In this document: positions 16,992 to 25,588 of the stretch, piece by piece
Position numbering within the stretch: the first letter of the stretch is position 1
Layout of the letters: every line of letters starts with the position of its first letter
Assembly (NCBI RefSeq): GCF_002803095.1
Contig: NZ_PGLR01000003.1
Span: 62,001 to 126,000 of the forward strand
Source: Pseudomonas sp. ZH-FAD
GTDB lineage: Bacteria; Pseudomonadota; Gammaproteobacteria; Pseudomonadales; Pseudomonadaceae
Direction of reading: 5' to 3'
Length of the DNA stretch: 64,000 nt
Notes under the pieces: model-generated
Seen by the model: the letters and a program-made list of their open reading frames with translations, nothing else
Told to the model about the DNA's origin: nothing
Databases searched by the model: none
Translations under genes and position numbers: made by a program

Positions 16992-17819
16992 ATGCACAGT
17001 CGCGAGCAGACCCGCTTCTGGCAAGCTTCCGCATTGAGCGGCGTCGAGCTGTTGCAGGCGCGCTACCTTGAACAGCGCTTCGCGCCCCACGTGCATGAAG
17101 GTTTCGTGTTCACCGTGATCGAGCATGGCGCCCAGCGCTTTCGTCATCGCGGTTGTGATCATCTGGCGCCGCAGGGCAGCATGGTGCTGATCAACCCAGA
17201 TGAAGTGCACACCGGCTCCAAGGCGCACGAAGACGGATGGCGCTATCGCGGTTTTTATCCCGACAACGCCCAGGTACTGGGGGCGTTGCAGGAGTTGGGC
17301 CTGGCCAAGGCTGGCATGCCGTCGTTTGCCTTCAGCGTGCTGCATGATCCACGTTTGCATGCGGCCTTTCTGCAACTGCACCAACTGCTCGAGGGTGGTG
17401 CCGAGGCACTGCAGCAGCAACTGGCCTGGCGTGAGGCGATTCTGCTGCTGTTTCAGCATCATGCGCAGCTTACCGAACCACCTGCGCCTGGGCGTGAGCC
17501 CTGGGCAGTGGCTTGTGCCAAGCAGATGCTCGCCGAGCGGCTGATCGAGCCGCCCTCGCTGGAGGAACTGGCGGCTGCGGTCAATCTTTCACCGTTTCAT
17601 TTCGCTCGAGTGTTCCGCCGCGCGACCGGTTTGCCGCCGCATGCCTGGCTCAAGCAGCGGCGCCTGGAGCAGGCGCGGGCGTTGCTCAAGACGGGCTGCA
17701 CGGCGGTCGCTGTGGCCATGCAGTTGGGCTTCGCCGATCAGAGCCACTTGTCGCGACAGTTCAAGCAGGTTTATGGCGTGAGCCCTGGCGAATATCGCAG
17801 CGCGGTGGCGCGGAGCTGA
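16992..17819 (+). CDS. AraC-family transcriptional regulator
   Basis: A 275-residue regulator with an N-terminal cupin ligand-binding domain (HVHEGFVFTVIEHGAQRFRHRG, residues ~30-55, then VLINPDEVHTG). The C-terminal double helix-turn-helix (~185-275) contains SPFHFARVFRRATGLPPHAWLKQ and the signature GFADQSHLSRQFKQVYGVSPGEY. The ATG at 16992 lies 5 bp after the acetyltransferase stop. The ligand and targets are unknown; it may regulate its own short operon. Confidence 0.93.
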   Translation: MHSREQTRFWQASALSGVELLQARYLEQRFAPHVHEGFVFTVIEHGAQRFRHRGCDHLAPQGSMVLINPDEVHTGSKAHEDGWRYRGFYPDNAQVLGALQELGLAKAGMPSFAFSVLHDPRLHAAFLQLHQLLEGGAEALQQQLAWREAILLLFQHHAQLTEPPAPGREPWAVACAKQMLAERLIEPPSLEELAAAVNLSPFHFARVFRRATGLPPHAWLKQRRLEQARALLKTGCTAVAVAMQLGFADQSHLSRQFKQVYGVSPGEYRSAVARS

Positions 17820-17865
17820 CAGCAGGGATAAAAAGGTTCTTCGCATTCTCGCGGGGAGGATACGC

Positions 17866-18631
17866 TTGACACCGGACTGGCAATTACGTGTGGGCTGTCG
17901 ATGACTTGGCACTCTCCATTAGCACGCCGCCTGGCCTGATGGGTTTCGCCCCTTACGGGCGAGTCACTTGATTCGCTGCGCTCACCCTTCGGGCCAGCCT
18001 GCGGCTGTTACTTCGCTGCGCTTCGTAGCTCTTGCTTGCCCAAGAGAAAGTAACCAAAGAGAAGGGCACCCCACCATCCGAGCTAGGCGCCCCCGCCCTG
18101 CTGCGCCGGGGTTCCCTCGTTCCATCACCGCTCCAGGGGCGCGCCACGAAGGGCCATCCCTGGCCCATCGTGGCTCTCGCGACATCCATGTCGCTCAACC
18201 CCTTCCACGGCGATTCCACTCGGCCTCCTGAAGGGGATTTGGGCGTCGTCTGTGACGATCGCGGTGAAAGATCAAAAGCCAGACGCCGCTGAGTTTAACT
18301 ATGTGGAGATTACGCAAGCTCGCGACCTGGTCCCCTTCAGGAGGCCGAGCGGAGGTGTTGCGTAGGGGGATGAGCCGCATGGATGCGGCGAAAGGCTTAA
18401 TGGGCCAGGGATGGCCCATGTAAGCCGGCCCCCGGAGCGGCACCGGAGCGAGGGAAGTTTCGCGTAGCGAAACCCGGATGTCGGGGTGCCCTTCTTTGGC
18501 ACACCTTTCTTGGGCAAGCAAGAAAGGTGTGGCGCCCGTAAGGGGCGCAACCCAAACGCTCAGCGCACGCGGTAACGGATAGTGCTAAGTCAGTAAGCAA
18601 TACGCACACAAACTTGCCAGTCCGGTGTCAA
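17866..18631. repeat. 766-bp giant imperfect inverted repeat, non-coding
   Basis: Perfect 18-bp ends (TTGACACCGGACTGGCAA at 17866-17883 and its complement at 18614-18631) enclose two long complementary arms. Matching pairs, left and right, include TTTCGCCCCTTACGGGCG (17944-17961) with the stretch at ~18532-18550, CTTGCTTGCCCAAG (18031-18044) with ~18508-18523, CCATCCCTGGCCCAT with its complement at ~18400-18415, and CTCGGCCTCCTGAAGGGGA (18219-18237) with 18331-18349. The ~93-nt centre carries a smaller dyad. Open frames inside are mirror images of each other and are not believed. Arm pieces of this type are familiar from Pseudomonas intergenic DNA. No transposase is present. Confidence 0.85.
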
Positions 18632-18663
18632 CCCGCACTCTCCCCGAACTATGTGAAGAGCCT

Positions 18664-18703
18664 AAAAAAAGCCGGCGCTCCTTATCGGGGCGCCGGCTTT
18701 TTC
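18664..18703 (-). terminator. Intrinsic terminator of the imelysin gene
   Basis: AAAAAGCCGGCGC pairs with GCGCCGGCTTTTT over an 11-nt loop, 15 bp past the stop of the leftward imelysin gene. The A/T tracts on both sides would allow function in both directions. Confidence 0.9.
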
Positions 18704-18718
18704 AGTCCGCTATGTCGA

Positions 18719-20056
18719 TCAGAATTCGTGATCGGCGGTGTCCGGGTTCAGGTCGCTGATGCCCAGTTTGCCTGCAGCCTGCTCGATGGCGCCGGTCTGC
18801 TTGACCAGGGCAGCGATGGCGTCACGCACCAGTTGCTGGCCTTCGGCGTTGCCTTCCGCGATCAGCTGGTCGAAGTGCACGTTGTTCTTCTCGGCGCTGT
18901 CGACCAGTGCCTGCAGCTTGGCTTCGGTTTCCTGCAGGTCGGCCTTGAGCGTGGCGTCGGCCTGGGCATCGGCCTTGGCCACCAGCTCGGACAGACTCGG
19001 GCCGGTCAGGGTGCTGCCGTCGACCTTCTTGTACTCGCCTAGGTAGACATTACGAATGCCTTTGCCATTGTAGAAGTGCGAGTTGTGGGTGTTGTCGCTG
19101 AAGCAGTCATGCTCGTCTTCGGTGGAGTTGGCTTCCAGTGCGACCTTCATGCGCTCGCCCGCCAGTTCGCCGAGCGACAGGCTGCCCATGCCGAACAGCA
19201 TCTTGCGCAGACCGTTGTCGGCCGAATCGGCGACCAGCTCGCTGCGGTAGTTGCCTTCCACGCCGTCTTTCCACTGCTCGACCATGTCATCCAGATCGCT
19301 GACCAGTAGATCGGTAGCGGCTTTCAGGTAGGTGCGACGACGCTCGTTGTGGCCACCGGTGGCGCCTTCGCCGACCAGGTAGTCGGTATAGGGACGCTCG
19401 CCGGCGCCTGGCTCGGTGCCATTGAGGTCCTGGCCCCAGAGCAGGAATTCGATGGCGTGGTAGCCGGTGGCGACGTTGGCCTCGGAGCCGCCCAGCTCGT
19501 TCAGGCTGGCCAGCAGCTCGCCGGTGATTTCGCTGACGTCGATCTTGTCTTCGCCGACCTGGATCTCGGTGTTGGCGATGATGTTGGCTTGCGCGCCCGG
19601 GTTACCCAGGGCGTGCTGGTAGTCCTCGGCCACGTAGTCGATCAGGCCTTCGTCCAGCGGCCAGGCGTTGAGCTGACCTTCCCACTCGTCGACCACCGGG
19701 TTGCCGAAACGGAACACTTCGGTCTGCATGTAGGGCACGCGTGCGGCCAGCCAGGCTTCGCGCGCAGCTTTCAGGGTCGCTTCGCTGGGATCGGCAAGCA
19801 GTGCATCGACGGCAGTCTGCAGGGCCTTGCCGGTGCTGGCGGCGTCGCTGAACACGGCCAGGGCCAGATCGGCGTAATGGTTGACCACGGCCTTCGCCGC
19901 TGCTTCGTCGACCTTCGCCGCAGTGGCTGGCGCCGCGCTCTCGGTGGCGGCAGCAGGAGCAGCTGCCTGGGTCGCGGGGGCTTTGTCTTCGCCACAGCCA
20001 GCGAGGGAAATGGCGATGGCCAGCAGGCTGGCGGAGGCCAGAGGCATACGAATCAT
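18719..20056 (-). CDS. Imelysin-family iron-regulated lipoprotein (IcmP-like)
   Basis: A 445-residue protein with lipobox LAGCGE (Cys ~21), an Ala/Pro-rich linker to residue ~50, and the imelysin (peptidase M75) fold. The family signature GYHAIEFLLWGQD (GxHxxE) is clear. A C-terminal half repeats the helical bundle and includes HDCFSDNTHNSHFYN. It resembles P. aeruginosa IcmP (PA4370), an iron-regulated envelope protein first reported to cleave insulin; most members are now thought to act in iron uptake rather than proteolysis. A 27-bp perfect dyad lies upstream. A second imelysin is encoded at 51388-52449. Confidence 0.92.
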   Translation of the reverse strand: MIRMPLASASLLAIAISLAGCGEDKAPATQAAAPAAATESAAPATAAKVDEAAAKAVVNHYADLALAVFSDAASTGKALQTAVDALLADPSEATLKAAREAWLAARVPYMQTEVFRFGNPVVDEWEGQLNAWPLDEGLIDYVAEDYQHALGNPGAQANIIANTEIQVGEDKIDVSEITGELLASLNELGGSEANVATGYHAIEFLLWGQDLNGTEPGAGERPYTDYLVGEGATGGHNERRRTYLKAATDLLVSDLDDMVEQWKDGVEGNYRSELVADSADNGLRKMLFGMGSLSLGELAGERMKVALEANSTEDEHDCFSDNTHNSHFYNGKGIRNVYLGEYKKVDGSTLTGPSLSELVAKADAQADATLKADLQETEAKLQALVDSAEKNNVHFDQLIAEGNAEGQQLVRDAIAALVKQTGAIEQAAGKLGISDLNPDTADHEF

Positions 20057-20116
20057 GGCGGGGTCCTTTGCATGTACGAAATGTGGACGGTACTCAGTGG
20101 TACCTGAAAAACTGCA

Positions 20117-20143
20117 ACATAATGCAAATGTTTCGCATTATGT
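20117..20143. promoter_or_regulatory. 27-bp perfect inverted repeat, candidate Fur-type operator
   Basis: ACATAATGC (20117-20125) and GCATTATGT (20135-20143) flank a 9-nt spacer, 61 bp upstream of the leftward imelysin start and 104 bp upstream of lemA. The arms hold ATAATG/CATTAT, the half-site core of Fur boxes, but the spacing is wider than in the classic 19-bp box. Iron control would fit the imelysin gene. The assignment is inference. Confidence 0.5.
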
Positions 20144-20246
20144 GTAAAGGCCATTATTCGTCGCTGTGCGGGATATCGCTACCGGGCTGCCTCGTTGCCG
20201 TTAGAATGCCAGCACCCGATTCGCAGTTCTGCCTGGAGAAAACTGC

Positions 20247-20819
20247 ATGAGCCTGACCGCCGTGATCATCATCGTTGTCCTCGTTCTGCTCGGCGCCTAC
20301 GCGGTGTCGCTGTACAACGGGCTGGTACGCCTCAAGCATGGCGTGAGCAAGGCCTGGTCGAACATCGACGTGCTGCTCAAGCAGCGACACGACGAACTGC
20401 CCAAGCTGGTGGAAACCTGCAAACAGTACATGCAGTACGAAGGCTCGACGCTGGAGCGGGTGATTGCAGCGCGTAGCGCCGTTGCCAGTGCTCGCGAACA
20501 ACATGATGTCGGCGCCCTGGGCAAGGCTGAAAGTGGTCTGCGCGCGGGCCTCGGTCAACTCTTTGCCCTGGCGGAGAACTACCCGGAGCTGAAGGCCAAC
20601 GACAGTTTCCAGCACCTGCAGCAGCGTATCAGCGGCCTGGAAAACGGCATCGCCGACCGCCGCGAGCTGTACAACGAGGCGGTCAACCTCAACAACGTGC
20701 GCATCGAGCAGTTCCCCGATGTACTCATCGCGCGCCTGTTCAACTTCCAGGCGGCCGAACTGCTGGTGTTCAGCGAGGCGGAAAAAGCCGACGTAGATAT
20801 GAAATCATTGTTCAACTGA
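20247..20819 (+). CDS. lemA: LemA family membrane protein
   Basis: A 190-residue protein with one N-terminal membrane helix (VIIIVVLVLLGAYAVSLYNGLV, residues ~4-25) and an antiparallel helical domain facing out of the membrane. It contains the family blocks KHGVSKAWSNIDVLLKQRHDELPKLVE and the final FQAAELLVFSEAEKADV. The cellular role is undefined. It is followed by a GIDE-domain membrane protein, a pairing common in Pseudomonas, but a MITE-like element now separates the two. The symbol is for the LemA protein family (not the unrelated lemA/gacS kinase). Confidence 0.93.
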   Translation: MSLTAVIIIVVLVLLGAYAVSLYNGLVRLKHGVSKAWSNIDVLLKQRHDELPKLVETCKQYMQYEGSTLERVIAARSAVASAREQHDVGALGKAESGLRAGLGQLFALAENYPELKANDSFQHLQQRISGLENGIADRRELYNEAVNLNNVRIEQFPDVLIARLFNFQAAELLVFSEAEKADVDMKSLFN

Positions 20820-20959
20820 GAACCTGTTAATGATCTGCTGCGCGTCGGCGCTACTGCGTTAAAAGCACGCTCGGATGCTCATTTACAGCACGTAAACTCC
20901 GCTTCCTCGCGTGCTTTTGCCTTGTATCGCTCTAGCTCGCGAGATCATGAACAGGTTCT
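20820..20959 (+). mobile_element. ~140-bp palindromic MITE-like element, copy 2
   Basis: The ends GAACCTGTTAATGATCT (20820-20836) and AGATCATGAACAGGTTC (20942-20958) are complementary except for one base. The inner stem AAAAGCACGC pairs with GCGTGCTTTT, and the central stem TTTAC with GTAAA. It begins right after the TGA of lemA. The flanks CTGA (20816-20819) and CTTA (20958-20961) may be a decayed target duplication. It has the same core as the copies at 8163, 26273 and 27277. Confidence 0.88.
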
Positions 20960-20962
20960 TAG

Positions 20963-21868
20963 ATGTTGCAGGTCGACCCCTTCGGCTTCTTCTTCACGCT
21001 CACGTTCACCCTCGGCGCCTGCCTGGGCGGCGCCTGGTGGTGCCTGCGGGGTTGGTCGCAGGCGCGCCATCTGCTCGACACGCCCACCTCGAAGATCCGC
21101 TCGGCGGCGCAGGGTTACGTCGAACTCTATGGTGTGCTCGAAGCGTTGCCTGACATGCAGTTGCGTGGGCCTCTGACTGGCAAACCCTGCCTGTGGTGGC
21201 GCTTTCGTATCGAGGAATATCGCTCCAGCGGCAAGAAGCGCAGCTGGCGGGTAATCGAGAGCGGCGCCAGTGACGCCTGGTTGCGCCTGGTCGATGGCAC
21301 CGGCGAATGCCTGATCGACCCGCGTGGTGCCGAGATTCGTGCGGCAGTGCGTGACGTCTGGGAGGGCAACCTGCGGCACCCGCTAGGCCCGGCCAAGACC
21401 GGGTTTTTCGGCTTTCTCACCAGCGGCCAGCGCTATCGCTACAGCGAAGAACGCTTTCACGTCGGCCAGCCGCTGTATGCCATTGGTGATTTTCGCACCC
21501 GCGGCGCTGCGCAGCAGGGGTTCGACAGGCATGCCGCTCAGGGCGAAGTGATCCGCGAATGGAAGGGCGACTACGTTGGGCTGCTGCGGCGTTTCGACAG
21601 TGACGGCAACGGCGAGCTCGACGAGCAGGAATGGAATCGCGTGCGATTGGCGGCGCAACTGGAAGCCGAGGATCGGCATCGGCAAAAGGCGTCCGAGCCG
21701 GCGCGGCACCAGATGGCCAAGCCTGGTGAGCGCCAGCCGTTCATTCTCTCCAACAGCGGAGAGGACGAGCTGGCCCGCAGCTTCTACTGGCAGGCCGCTG
21801 GCGGCGCCGTACTGTGCGTGGTCGGTGCGTTGGCCACGGCCTGGCTGCTGGGTGTGCAGCACTGGTGA
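20963..21868 (+). CDS. GIDE-domain membrane protein with an EF-hand-like loop
   Basis: A 301-residue protein with an N-terminal membrane helix (FGFFFTLTFTLGACLGGAWW, residues ~6-25) and a C-terminal one (AAGGAVLCVVGALATAWLLG). Between them is a GIDE domain, the fold shared with the mitochondrial ligase MUL1 but without a RING finger. Residues ~215-226 read DSDGNGELDEQE, a canonical EF-hand calcium loop. The function is unknown. It was probably co-translated with lemA before the MITE insertion, since only a few bases would then separate them. There is no strong ribosome site before the ATG at 20963; AGG at 20952-20954 is the best candidate. Confidence 0.85.
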   Translation: MLQVDPFGFFFTLTFTLGACLGGAWWCLRGWSQARHLLDTPTSKIRSAAQGYVELYGVLEALPDMQLRGPLTGKPCLWWRFRIEEYRSSGKKRSWRVIESGASDAWLRLVDGTGECLIDPRGAEIRAAVRDVWEGNLRHPLGPAKTGFFGFLTSGQRYRYSEERFHVGQPLYAIGDFRTRGAAQQGFDRHAAQGEVIREWKGDYVGLLRRFDSDGNGELDEQEWNRVRLAAQLEAEDRHRQKASEPARHQMAKPGERQPFILSNSGEDELARSFYWQAAGGAVLCVVGALATAWLLGVQHW

Positions 21869-21890
21869 GTTGGTTTTACGGGCTCGAACG

Positions 21891-21920
21891 AAAACGCCGC
21901 GACTGATCGCGGCGTTTTTT
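21891..21920. terminator. Bidirectional terminator between the GIDE gene and bifA
   Basis: AAAACGCCGCGA pairs with TCGCGGCGTTTT over a CTGA loop, with T-runs in both directions. It lies between the two convergent genes. Confidence 0.92.
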
Positions 21921-21931
21921 ATGGGTGACGT

Positions 21932-23986
21932 TCAGAGCGTCGCGGCTGAGCTCAGGCGCCGCGACTGCTTGAGGAACAGCGTCAACTCGCGTGCTGGCAG
22001 CGGTTTGCTGTAGAGGTAGCCCTGACCCTCATGGCAGCCCTGGGCGATGATGTAGGCCTCCTGCTCGGCGGTTTCCACGCCTTCGGCGATCACTTGCATG
22101 CCCAGGCTCTTGCCCAGCTGGATGATGGCGCGAACGATGGTGGCGTCGTCTTCGTCTTCGAGCAGGTCCTGCACGAAGCTCTTGTCGATCTTGATCTTGT
22201 CCAGCGGCAGGCTTTTCAGATAGCTCAGCGAGGAATAGCCGGTACCGAAGTCGTCGATGGCGATCAGTGCGCCGGAGCGGCGTAGGCTGAGCAGGTGCTG
22301 GGCGGCGGTGCTGATGTCTTCCATCAGGCCGGTCTCGGTGACTTCCAGCTCCAGGCTTTTGGGTGGCAGGCGGTAGACCTGCATCAGATTGTTGACCACG
22401 CGCGGCAGCTCGGCGTGGTGCAACTGCACGGTGGACAGGTTGATGGCCATGCGTAGATCGCTGAAGCCCTGGTCATGCCATTCGCGCAGTTGGCGGCAGG
22501 TCTGGTCGAGAATCCATTCACCGATGGGAATGATGGTGCCGTTCTGCTCGGCCAGCGGGATGAACAGGTCCGGTGCGACGAAACCATGTTGCGGGTGCTG
22601 CCAGCGCAGCAGCGCTTCGACGCCGACCACGCGGTGATCGCGGTAGTCTATCTGGGGCTGGTAGACCAGGTGCAGCTGGTTCTGCGCCAGGGCATCGCGC
22701 AGATCCTTTTCCAGCTCACGGCGGCGTCGCATCTCGCTGTCGACGCTGGCGATGTAGAACTGATAGCGATTGCGCGAACGACTCTTGGCCAGGGTCATGG
22801 TCTGTTCGGCTTTCTGCAGCAGCTTCTCGGTGCTGTCGCCATCTTCCGGGAACAGGGTGATGCCGATGGTGGCGCGCAGGCGCACTTCGTGCTGATCGAG
22901 CAGGAAGGGCAGCTCCAGGTCGTCGAGTACGCTCTGCGCCAATTCGGCGGCTTCGTAGGGTTGTTCGATATCGGCTTGAACCAGGGCGAACTGGTCGCCG
23001 CCCAGGCGGGCCAGCGCGCCGAGACGGCCGCTGTGGCTGCGCAGGCGGTCGGACAGGGCGAGCAGCAATTGGTCGCCGCTCTGGTAACTGAATTGTTCGT
23101 TGATGCCCTTGAAGTCATCCAGGCCGACGCAGAGCACGGCGACGCGACGCTGCAGGCGGCCGGCATCTTCGAGAATCTGATCGAGCTGCTGTTGCAGTTG
23201 TTGGCGATTGGGCAGGCCGGTGAGGAAGTCGTACTGAGCCATGCGCAGCAGGCTGTTTTCGGCTTCACGGCGCAGGTGAGTGTTGCGCTCGATGGAGGCC
23301 AGCAACTGGTTGGCGGTGTTGATCCACAAACCCAGCTCGTTCTTCTCGTTGCCCTTGAGCATGGGCAGCTTGTGTTCGCTGGGGCGGTCGGGATTGATGT
23401 TGGTGAGGTGCTCGATGATCTTCGACAGGGGTTTGGTCAGCAGCCAGTGATAGACCAGATAAAGCACCAGGCCCATGGCCAGGGCGCGCAGCACCCCTGA
23501 GATGAAGATGATCACCGAGTTGGTGACGAAGCTTTCGCCGTAAGGCGCCGTATCGAGGGTGATGTTGAGGTCACCGTAATACTCGCTGTAAGGGCCACGG
23601 CCGACCAGTTTGGTGGCGAACAGCTGTTCCTGACCGAGGATCGGGTCGGTCAGCCAGCGAGTCGGCATTTGCGCCAGATCGCGAGTCCGCTCGGCCAGCA
23701 TGGGTTCGTTGGGGTGGCCAATGGAGGCGTGACGCACCGATTCGTGCTGGAACAACCCCTCGATAACCTGCATGCCCATCTCGCGGTCCAGGCTGTATAC
23801 CGCCTGGGTCGAAGGGTCGCGGAACATGCCGAGGATGCGATGGGCATCGTTGGCCACCGCCTGACGTGTCTTGTAGGCGTCGAAGACAATTTGCGCACAA
23901 CTCAATACCACCCCTACTACGAGTGCTGACAACAGCACCACGCGGAGCAACTTGAGTGACAAGCTGTTTTTCAATTCCAGCTTCAA
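21932..23986 (-). CDS. bifA: Cyclic-di-GMP phosphodiesterase BifA
   Basis: A 684-residue inner-membrane protein with helices at ~10-32 and ~160-185 around a periplasmic sensor region, followed by a HAMP-like linker, a GGDEF domain and an EAL domain. The GGDEF site reads GGDQF, so no cyclase activity is expected. The EAL site is intact (VEALLRW, NLS, ETE, DDFGTGYSS, KIDKSF, EGVET). Both features match P. aeruginosa and P. putida BifA, which breaks down c-di-GMP and favours swarming and biofilm dispersal. The start is placed at TTG 23986 because AAGGA lies about 7 nt upstream and the protein then begins MKLELKNS; the TTG at 23992 is too close to that site. It is flanked by lemA and sodB loci as in P. 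aeruginosa. Confidence 0.93.
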   Translation of the reverse strand: MKLELKNSLSLKLLRVVLLSALVVGVVLSCAQIVFDAYKTRQAVANDAHRILGMFRDPSTQAVYSLDREMGMQVIEGLFQHESVRHASIGHPNEPMLAERTRDLAQMPTRWLTDPILGQEQLFATKLVGRGPYSEYYGDLNITLDTAPYGESFVTNSVIIFISGVLRALAMGLVLYLVYHWLLTKPLSKIIEHLTNINPDRPSEHKLPMLKGNEKNELGLWINTANQLLASIERNTHLRREAENSLLRMAQYDFLTGLPNRQQLQQQLDQILEDAGRLQRRVAVLCVGLDDFKGINEQFSYQSGDQLLLALSDRLRSHSGRLGALARLGGDQFALVQADIEQPYEAAELAQSVLDDLELPFLLDQHEVRLRATIGITLFPEDGDSTEKLLQKAEQTMTLAKSRSRNRYQFYIASVDSEMRRRRELEKDLRDALAQNQLHLVYQPQIDYRDHRVVGVEALLRWQHPQHGFVAPDLFIPLAEQNGTIIPIGEWILDQTCRQLREWHDQGFSDLRMAINLSTVQLHHAELPRVVNNLMQVYRLPPKSLELEVTETGLMEDISTAAQHLLSLRRSGALIAIDDFGTGYSSLSYLKSLPLDKIKIDKSFVQDLLEDEDDATIVRAIIQLGKSLGMQVIAEGVETAEQEAYIIAQGCHEGQGYLYSKPLPARELTLFLKQSRRLSSAATL

Positions 23987-24242
23987 AGGCAATTCCTTAT
24001 GTCGATGCTTACAGCGTCAGTCAGACGAGAGTATTGGCAATCCAGACCTGGCCGTCAAAGGGCCATCATGCCTGGTGGCACTATTTATCCCACAAGGAAC
24101 GCTCCTGGTGCGAGTCGCCGCTTGGAGGCCGACTCACTGCTCTGTGTCGGTGCGATTGCGCCGTACTTGAACACCTTTGGTCATATTGACCTTTCGTCGC
24201 TGTTGCGCCCCGTGACGCGCCACCTGCCGTCTGCTGGTCCGC

Positions 24243-24257
24243 TGGCACAAGAGTTGC
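24243..24257 (+). promoter_or_regulatory. Sigma-54 (-24/-12) promoter of amtB
   Basis: TGGCAC, 5 nt, TTGC is an exact match to the RpoN consensus (GG and GC separated by 10 nt), 33 bp before the amtB ATG. Nitrogen-limited activation through NtrC is the expected control. I saw only weak NtrC half-sites (GGTGC) upstream. Confidence 0.88.
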
Positions 24258-24290
24258 GAAGGCCGGGCATCGACCAGGAGGGGGTTCGTG

Positions 24291-25586
24291 ATGAAAACGC
24301 TCGTGCTGTTGCTCGTCGCTGTCAGCTTTGCCCCACAGGCTCATGCCGCCAGCGAAGAGGCCGCCAATACGGCCTGGCTGGTGTTGGCCAGCGTGCTGGT
24401 GTTCTTCATGCAGGCGGGTTTCGCCTTGTTGGAGAGCGGCATGTCGCGGGCCAAGAACGCGGTCAACGTGATGATGAAGAACTACATGGACTGCTGCGTT
24501 GGCGGCATCGTGTTCTGGCTGTTCGGCTTCGGCCTGATGTTCGGGGCCAATGTCACTGGCTGGTTCGGCATGAGTCACTTCGCGCTGAATGACGGCGAGC
24601 CCTGGGATTACACCTTCCTGCTGTTCCAGATGATGTTCGCCGCCACCGCTGCGACCATCGCCAGTGGTGCCATGGCCGAACGCACGCGGTATGGCGCCTA
24701 TCTGATTGGCGCGGTACTGATCAGCGGTGTGATCTATCCGATATTCGGCAGCTGGGTGTGGGGCGGCCTGTACGGCGGTCAGGGGTGGTTGGCCAAGCTG
24801 GGCTTCATCGATTTCGCCGGCTCGACCGTGGTGCACAGCATCGGTGCCTGGTGTGCGCTGGCAGGGATTCTGGTGCTGGGCCCGCGTCTCGGGCGTTTCG
24901 CTCCTGATGGCAAGGCACGCTTGATCCCAGGGCACAATCTTGGCCTGGTGGCATTGGGCGGTTTCATCCTCTGGGTCGGTTGGTTCGGCTTCAACGCTGG
25001 CAGCAACCTGGAAGTCAGCAGCAGTCTTGGCTTGATCGCCCTGAACACGCATCTGGCTGCGGCCGCTGGTGCGCTCGGCGCTCTGCTGGCACAACGCAGT
25101 ACGGCCAGCCCGGTATTGCTGACCACGACGGTGAACGGCTCGATTGGCGGGCTGGTCGGCATCACCGCCGGCTGCGCCAGCATGGCGCCGGGTTTCGCCC
25201 TGCTCAGCGGTCTCGTCGCCGGTTTCGTCGTGGTCTATGGCATGCGTCTGCTCGATCGCCTGCAGCTCGACGATGTGGTCGGTGCTATCCCCGTGCATGG
25301 TTTCGCCGGCATCTGGGGCACCCTGGCTGCGGGTCTGTTCTATCAGGGTGACCTGTTCAACTGGGAGCGTGTCGCGGTACAGGCATTGGGTGCTGCGGCA
25401 GCTTTTCTCTGGGCCTTTCCGGTTGCCCTGGTGTTCTACTTCCTGTTGGCCAAGACCATGGGGTTGAGGGTTTCGACCCAGCATGAGCAGCGCGGGCTGG
25501 ATTTTGCCGAGCATGCCGAGGTCGGTTATCCGGAGTTCAATCTGACGCAGACCTTCGACAGCGAGCAATGGTCGAGGAGGGGCTAA
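24291..25586 (+). CDS. amtB: Ammonium transporter (Amt/AmtB family)
   Basis: A 431-residue polytopic transporter with a cleaved signal peptide (AHA near residue 20) and 11 helices. The twin pore histidines are in FAGSTVVHSIGAW and AIPVHGFAGIWG. The segment QAGFALLESGMSRAKN is the Amt signature. It moves ammonium into the cell when nitrogen is scarce. The ATG at 24291 follows GAGGGGG; a GTG one codon upstream is less likely. No glnK lies next to it; an unknown gene follows by 2 bp. A sigma-54 promoter sits directly upstream. Confidence 0.95.
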   Translation: MKTLVLLLVAVSFAPQAHAASEEAANTAWLVLASVLVFFMQAGFALLESGMSRAKNAVNVMMKNYMDCCVGGIVFWLFGFGLMFGANVTGWFGMSHFALNDGEPWDYTFLLFQMMFAATAATIASGAMAERTRYGAYLIGAVLISGVIYPIFGSWVWGGLYGGQGWLAKLGFIDFAGSTVVHSIGAWCALAGILVLGPRLGRFAPDGKARLIPGHNLGLVALGGFILWVGWFGFNAGSNLEVSSSLGLIALNTHLAAAAGALGALLAQRSTASPVLLTTTVNGSIGGLVGITAGCASMAPGFALLSGLVAGFVVVYGMRLLDRLQLDDVVGAIPVHGFAGIWGTLAAGLFYQGDLFNWERVAVQALGAAAAFLWAFPVALVFYFLLAKTMGLRVSTQHEQRGLDFAEHAEVGYPEFNLTQTFDSEQWSRRG

Positions 25587-25588
25587 GC

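Noticed and set aside
17953..18609. Overlapping open frames of 60-110 codons on both strands inside the giant palindrome
   Set aside because: They mirror each other across the inverted repeat, lack ribosome sites and show no family resemblance, so they reflect the GC-rich repeat, not genes.
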